From Areca catechu (Eukaryota > Streptophyta > Magnoliopsida > Arecales > Arecaceae), in contig CM038050.1 of the NCBI GenBank assembly GCA_021397845.1, positions 141,173,980-141,237,979 of the forward strand: a DNA stretch of 64,000 nucleotides. Direction: 5' to 3'. The position numbers were made by a program, and so were the translations under genes. Below are positions 58,349-64,000 of the stretch, piece by piece. The first letter of the stretch is position 1; each line of letters starts with the position of its first letter. Under the pieces are notes generated by a model, which was given only the letters and a program-made list of their open reading frames with translations, searched no databases and had not been told where the DNA came from.

Positions 58349-58732
58349 TGGTGCGGGCACCAGAACTCAAAAGAGGCTACACTCAATTCAGACCAACCCA
58401 ACCTCTTTATGGATTATAGATAATTAAGTCTTATCAGTCCTGTAATTGAGTCAAATTATTTTCTTAAGTTTATGTCATTAAGTCAATGTCCTGTAATTCA
58501 TTTGAGTCAAGTTCAACTCAAGAGGACCACCAACATAGACCCAAGACAGAACCTTGAAGCATGACCACAGGAAAGGTGAAGCCACATCAATCTTCATACA
58601 AGAATTGACCCTAAAAGAGAACTCACTAATGACGCCACCTCATCTTCCACAAAAAGTAGGGTCCCACCACATCACCATGCCAAACAAGGGAGATCCCAAG
58701 CATAAAATTCAAATGGGTGCCCCACTTTCTTC
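58349..58732 (+). mobile_element. E 3' LTR, truncated
   Basis: It matches 54086-54465 to 'cccactttcttc', then switches to S2 LTR sequence. About 970 bp of LTR are missing. The joint is placed at about 58733 and looks like a deletion or recombination joint, since no target duplication is seen. Confidence 0.8.
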
Positions 58733-59039
58733 CATATTTGACTTCTCCTTGGAATCTCTTGAATGCACAATTATGGCCAAGCACTTGAAACCTTAACAAC
58801 TCAAATATGGAAGGCTTTTTATAAGGGAATCTCTTTAAACACACTCTTCTTATCTTTTCAAATGATTGGAGTTTGTCTTATGTGATTTAACTCTTCCTTG
58901 TTGACTTTATCAGATTTGGTGAGTGTTAAATACCTTAAATACATTGAAAAGATCGTTGAAGACCGTTAGAATTCAAAAAGTAGCCATTTGGAACTATTTG
59001 GAAACAAATCTGAAATTCTAAAAAACTAGTCGTTAGACC

Positions 59040-59310
59040 TTGAGTCGATACTTGATGCATGAGTTGACCTCATGAGTCGACACTTGATACAGAATCTAGA
59101 AAACTTGAAGTTCTGTCCCATAATTTTTCTCAGGCAATGAGTCGGCCTCATGAGTTGACACTTGAAGTGTGAGTCGACCTCATAGGTCAACACTTGATAC
59201 GTGCCACTGAAACTTTGCATGACAGTCTTCTAAAACTTCTAAATTTTTTTCAAGAGTCAACCTTGTGAGTCGACACTTGGCTTGTGAGTCGACCTCTTGA
59301 GTCGATACTT
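59040..59310. repeat. Degenerate GTCGAC array in S2 U3
   Basis: Four exact GTCGAC and at least six one-base variants (gtcgat, gttgac, gtcaac, gtcggc), alternating 'gagtcgacctc' and 'gagtcgacacttg'. Confidence 0.75.
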
Positions 59311-59512
59311 GATCTTGTGCCATCCAAAAAAGCATGCCAAACTTGAAATCCTCAATGATTTGTCCATTAATCTATTTGATGGTTATTCATGAAGGCCAAA
59401 GAGGTTGTTTTAACAATGTTCCCATGTGAAAAGCTCAATCAAACTTGAGAAACCTCTAGCTCTTAAATTAGTAAGCTTGATACCTTTTTGTTGGAGAAAT
59501 TGATGTACCTAA

Positions 59513-60763
59513 TGATATCCTATACATGCATGCAAGTATTTTTTTATATTTTTAATGTTAAGTTGTATGATTAATCCCGAAGAACAGACCAAGAATCTAA
59601 GCAGGGAAAACTATGCAAGATAAAAAACTAAAGCATGCAAGATAGGACCTAAAAGTAATAGAAAGAAAAAGAACCGCCGAGGCTGAGAAGCCCCGGTTGG
59701 GCTAGTTCACCTACAATAACGCTACTGGTGGCAGAGGGGGTGTACCTGGCAATGGTAGAAGCGCTCGGGGCAGATTTTATGCGAAGAGATTGCTCTCACT
59801 CTGGATGCGGCCTGGAAAACCAAGCCAGAGACTCGTGGATACCCGGCTTTCTGCTTGATGGTCCGATTGCGACCTAGCTGGAGTCATCGGATTCATTGGG
59901 AGTCGAGGGACCTGCAAACGACCTGTCAGGGGTTAGAAAACATAGAGGAGATGAATAAATAAGGAGAAAATAGCAAAGGAAAGAGGTTGTTTGGAGTGGG
60001 CAGCCAAGGCTTTGGAGAACAGGCTGGCGATAGGAAGCAATCATAGGGCACCGGGAAAGGAAGCGCTCACACAGAAACCCTTAAGCACACAGTTGGGTAG
60101 CACACAGCAATGAAAGAATCAAAAATTATTTCATATATCAAAAGTAGTTCTTATACAAGAGACTAGGATCCTTTAAATAGACTTATAGTCTTGGGCCCCA
60201 GGTAAGGATACAATAGTCATTACATAGGAATCCTATTCCCACCCAAACCCTAGCAAGAAAATAAGGAAAAAATAGGTAGAATAAATCCCTACAATTTCTC
60301 TCCTTCTCTTGCCTTGGTCGGCCAAGGGAGGTGACCCTAGTGGTAGACCAAGGGTGGTGAGCATAAGTCCTTGGCACCACTTTCTCCTCTCCTAGGCCTA
60401 GACTGGCCTAGATTGCTTCAGGTTGCATTTTAGGGCTTCAGGGTCTCGGGCTTGTCTCCCGGGCTTCTGATTTCTTCTTTGAGGCTTGTGATTTCTCCTC
60501 CTAGGCCTTCCATGATCCTCCTAGCTTTAGTTGGGTTGGTCTTCACTTGGCTGACTTGGTCCTCACTTGTATGAGTCATTAATGGACATGCACTAGACTC
60601 CAGAAAATGACTAGCTCAACATGAGGTAACTAGTACAGGACTCAAGTAAAAAAATAACTTAGATGAACTAAGCTTTATTAAAAATGGACTCAATTGTAAC
60701 TAAGTGATCCATAGAGGGATGAGAAGCCTCTGTCTTATTCTGGTGCCTCTAGTGTCCGTACCA
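59513..60763 (-). mobile_element. F2: solo LTR, chromovirus-like
   Basis: TGATATCCTATACATGC...GTGTCCGTACCA on the plus strand, flanked by CCTAA at 59508-59512 and 60764-60768. It is homologous to F1, including a shared 31-base identical block near 59910-59940. TATTTAA lies at 60180-60173 (minus). Confidence 0.86.
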
Positions 60764-60858
60764 CCTAAGGCCTAAAATTCATACTCCAATTGAAACGTTA
60801 GTCCAAACATATACTCAGTGTTTTGTTATTCATCAAAATTAAGGAGCCAAAGCCAACA

Positions 60859-61437
60859 ATCTCTCCCTTTTTAATGATGACAAAACCTTGAGTATATAAG
60901 CAAATAGATTTCAAAAACTAACTAGTATGGTATCAAGAGTTTTGAAAATGTATGATTTTATCGAAGTATCTTCATATTTGACAACAAACAAGATTCATAT
61001 ACTTATTTTAGTGAAAATGAATCAGATTTTCAGTTCATAGAGCAAAGTTTCAAAAAATTTTCAAAGTAAGAGAATTCAAGATCTCCCCCTATCTTAAGTA
61101 ATCTGTGAGAATATGATGTTGATTATATATCTTTCTTACTCCCCCTTTTTATCATCATTATGTAATAAAAGGGATTTCTCCCCCTGAATTATTGCATACA
61201 TCATAACTTAAGGTGTTTAAAGGAACAAAGAAAGGAGTGAGCAAAGGAATAATAGAAGCTTTCATATATCAAACTAAACTTTCATATATCAATGCTTGCA
61301 GTACAACATAAGCTGAAACATACATGAACTAAAAAGATACATAAGCTAAAACAAGCAGAAACTAAAACATACATAGATATAATCTGAAACATAATCATAC
61401 TAAAGAAAAAATATAAGCAAACTAAGAGTCAGTGAAG
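60859..61437 (-). other. S2 polypurine tract and 3' untranslated region
   Basis: Minus AAAAAGGGAGAGAT lies at 60859-60872. Further 'ccccctttttatc' blocks near 61140 repeat the pattern seen in S1. No gene. Confidence 0.65.
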
Positions 61438-62960
61438 CTACTCTTCATCAGACAGAAGCTTAAAAAAGATTGGTGCCCTGATCCTAGTCGCACAAGATAT
61501 AGGAGTCTTATGGGTAAGGCTTCTAGTCCTAAGAGAGGGTCCTGATCTAGGTATGGCCCTAGTAGTCCTGGATCTGGCACGAGTGAAAGTCTCGGAAGGA
61601 GTTTGATAAGCTGAAGAAGCATCTGGCTGAACCTCAGTGGGGATATCTAAACTGTGATTAAGTATAGCAGGTGTCTGAGCCTCCCTGCTGACAACCCGGA
61701 AGTCTCCATCATCACCACTGTCAGACTCAACAACTGTATCATCACCAACAATAGTCTCACCATGTACATCAGTATGCTCAACATCATCTGCTCCTAGAGG
61801 AGGATCTACAGAAGGATCAACTATAGGAGCAGGAGTAGGATCAGCTGCAACTGCACTGCCACAACCAAATTGATCACCATGATCATCATCTCCAACACTG
61901 CCGCCATCAATGTACCCATAATTATCTGACTTATTAAAATCACCATCAGTAGGGGGAGATTGAGGTGCAGACCTATCAGTAGTGCCAGAAGGCATAAAGG
62001 ATCTCAACAAACTGTATATCTATGCAAATCCAACCTCAGTCATATCACGAAGAGAGCTTATCTATAAGTCAGTATGTGCACGCAAACCCTGCAGCTTAAT
62101 CCATACCTGTGATATCTCTCTATGAACCTCTACGATCTGATCTGAAATCCTCTGCTCAAAGTTTGAATCAGTCCTGACAGAGGGCTGAGGTGTAGAAGCA
62201 GGAATAGGTGCAGCTGGTGGAGTGATTGGCTTATGCTACTCATGCTAGATTGGTGCAAGCCTAGGAGGTGTAATCTGCTCAACAGATCCAGAAGGTCCTA
62301 CCTCGATTGCTCTCAACTCATCCTTCTCATCTGGCTCCTGGCCAGACTCTCTACGAACCCATCACCCACCAATCTATCAGAATCCCATCCTGTGAAGAGA
62401 TCTATCTCCATATGTGTCCGTATGGAGGATCTCTTTGGAGGGCTCCCCCTCCAATGGAACACCGAAGTCTCTAAAAAACTGGGTTAGCGCCATGCCATAT
62501 GGTAAACACAATCTGTGCTGGGTGGTTGCCTCTCCCATCTGGTGGATCATGATCATAGGTAAGTTGATGGGGGACTGCTATCTCATAGCCACCATCATAA
62601 CCAACTCCCTCTCAGTAATAAAATCAAATTGCTCGGTCTTCGAAATCAGAATCCGAGCAATAATGTGATGAAGCACTCTCATCTCAATGGAAAGCTGGTT
62701 TGCAGAAACTACTGAGATGCCACTCACATCATCCCGCTCGAAGATACACCAAAAGGCTGCCTCTTGATTCCCAACACTGTTCATGGCTTTGCCATGGAGT
62801 GGGATCTGCCAAACTCTACTGATCATGTCAGGGGTCACCTGGATCTCAACTCCCCTGATTACAGCTATCCATCAAAGGCCATCAATGGCCATACTGCCAT
62901 AAAACTCTCGAATAAGCTAGGGGTAGTATCGCTCTCGCATTGTGCAGAAATGAATGAGCC
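61438..62960 (-). pseudogene. S2 extra ORF in the env position
   Basis: It is co-linear with the S1 extra ORF. 'MTPDMISRVWQIPLHGKA' (62838), 'NQLSIEMRVLHHIIARILIS' and 'DFITERELVMMVAMR' (to 62578), then after a stop 'LPYGMALTQFFRDFGVPL' and 'WVRRESGQEPDE' near 62330. The acidic C-terminal part is open at 62010-61438 and begins 'MLRSFMPSGTTDRSAPQSPP'. A few stops break the middle. Sequence similarity to S1 is strongest in the domain and much weaker in the acidic tail, as expected if the domain is constrained. Confidence 0.7.
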
Positions 62961-63024
62961 TAGCTGCTCTCAGTAAGTCTCCAATAATGAAGCTCTCTAA
63001 ATCCCAAAACTGAATGTCCATACC
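62961..63024 (-). other. S2 interior up to the joint with B4
   Basis: 'agtctccaataatgaag' still matches S1 (39447-39465). Near 63024 the sequence becomes B-family leader. No LTR terminus lies at the joint, so it looks like a deletion scar. Confidence 0.55.
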
Positions 63025-64000
63025 ACCCTAGATGACATTCATAATTAGATAAGAACTTTTGTATCTAATTATGTCTCCCACTATTTTCTTCGAATGTCAT
63101 AACCCTCAATTTATGGTAAGCGAGAAACCTTACTAGTTTCTTTAGTGGGGTTGAGATCCTAATTCCTTATGAATGCCTTGTATGTATACAACAAACACTC
63201 ATGAGTTCAAAGGTAGGATTTCCTTTCCAATTGCAATCTATGCAATTCTCAACTTATTAAACTTGCCTCTAAGACACTTATAGCCTTGTGTGTACACAAC
63301 AAACCATATGTCTTAGTTTAGTCAGACCCTTCATTTCTATATAGCCATGATTGAATAATATTGCCCTTGTGTGCACACAACAAAGCAACAATTCCAATCA
63401 TGCTATAAAGCACCTAGTGCACCAAGACAAATTTTATATCAAACCCTAAAGTAGGCCTTGTGTGTACACAATAAACATACTATAGTGTTGACATAAATTT
63501 TGCTTAGCATGAAGGAAGGCAAATTATAGTATTCTTAATCAATTAGCATTCCCAAATTAATGTTTTAGATATTACCAAATTGGCTAGGTAAGTGGAAGGG
63601 GTGAGGGGGTCCCCTTGTTGCTTTCTATAGACACCAATTGAATTGGCCAGGTCAGACAACGGCACCAATTAAAACCTCAATTCCTTTACCTTCCCAGAAC
63701 CACTTGCCTAGACACCAACTGGCTGATCATAACCCTAATTAGTTTTGCATCATGATTAAGTTTATACTATGACTAAATATGATTTTTAATGAGGGCTTTG
63801 ATGGTCTTAAACACATTCTAAATAATCATATCAATAATGTTCATAGCAACAAGTATAAACATAAAGCATATCATTCCAGCATATGCATAACATTGCATGA
63901 TTACATAGCAATCATATCATAGCATGATATTTCAATACCCCGTTCACCTCACTTTTTCATGTGATATGGCCATAGCGGCACCCCTACATGCCATAGGAGA
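63025..64000 (-). other. B4 leader (minus), continuing out of the window
   Basis: It is homologous to the B1 leader (32130-33270) in the same orientation, with 'gtctcccactattttcttcg' and 'ggtgagggggtcccc' blocks. gag is missing at the left joint. The 5' LTR should lie to the right of the window. Confidence 0.82.
63176..63476 (-). repeat. Four spaced hairpin repeats in the B4 leader
   Basis: In sense order: 63476-63456, 63385-63365, 63304-63284, 63196-63176. 9-base cores GTGTACACA, GTGTGCACA, GTGTACACA, GTATACATA. All form five-pair stems: TTGTG/CACAA in three and TTGTA/TACAA in the fourth. Confidence 0.85.

Larger units (their letters stand above)
58733..60858 (-). mobile_element. S2 3' LTR, truncated and interrupted by F2
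   Basis: 'tctccttggaatctct' near 58750 and 'gaccgttagaattcaaaaagtagcc' near 58960 match the S1 LTR. Minus-strand TATTTAA boxes lie near 58930. Degenerate GTCGAC units (four exact: 59076, 59173, 59269, 59288) lie upstream. After F2, 'gttagtccaaacatatactcag' leads to the end 'agccaaca' (60858). It lacks its 3' part because of the joint with E. Confidence 0.8.

Noticed and set aside
1..64000. Host protein-coding genes, tRNA and rRNA genes
   Set aside because: Every recognisable coding stretch belongs to retroelements. TGGTATCAGAGC matches are primer sites next to LTR ends, not tRNA genes.

Overview
This window looks like nuclear DNA of a flowering plant. It is a dense nest of LTR retrotransposons, and I recognise no host gene, rRNA, tRNA or CRISPR array. 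The lineages present are typical of angiosperms: SIRE-type and Tork/Angela-like Ty1/copia, Tekay-type chromoviruses, and Tat-type Ty3/gypsy with antisense ORFs. The antisense ORFs and the family mix make me lean towards a monocot, but only weakly. Names used below: B1-B4 = one copia family with 2.4-kb LTRs; S1-S4 = SIRE-like copia; G1, C, E = chromoviruses; D = Tat-type gypsy; F1/F2 = solo LTRs of a chromovirus-like family; H = a solo copia LTR.

Left flank (1-6069): S4 LTR (minus, cut by the window edge), the 3' end and 3' LTR of chromovirus G1 (plus), and a decayed Tat gag (minus).

Main nest (6070-47556): the oldest visible element is B2 (plus). Its 5' LTR is at 6070-8443, its leader is at 8444-8843, 35677-35829 and 46706-47302, and its gag starts at 47303. 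B1 (minus, 8844-35676, TSD CATTC) sits in the B2 leader. Chromovirus C (plus, 12099-27623, TSD TATAG) and solo LTR F1 (minus, 27633-29074, TSD GGATG) sit in the RT of B1. Tat derivative D (plus, 13398-22748, TSD CTAAG/CTAGG) sits in the 5' LTR of C. Solo LTR H (plus, 16048-18408, TSD GGACC) sits in an antisense ORF of D. This gives five insertion levels. S1 (minus, 35830-46700, TSD CTTGG, near-identical LTRs) is a second, younger insertion in the B2 leader. S3 (minus, from 47557) interrupts B2 gag.

Right flank (47557-64000): S3 is interrupted by B3 (plus, from 49582), whose protease region is interrupted by chromovirus E (plus, from 54086). The 3' LTR of E is cut at about 58733 by the S2 LTR, which carries solo LTR F2 (59513-60763, TSD CCTAA). 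The S2 interior runs to about 63024, where the leader of B4 (minus) begins.

Most coding parts are broken. The only long intact ORF is the S1 gag (528 aa). The most interesting signals are non-coding. All four copies of the B leader carry four evenly spaced repeats whose core changes in concert within each element and can form hairpins with compensatory changes. The SIRE LTRs carry GTCGAC arrays upstream of their TATA boxes, and a similar array sits ahead of an extra 3' ORF. The chromovirus leaders share a nested stem-loop. An antisense gene in D has its own TATA/G-box promoter.
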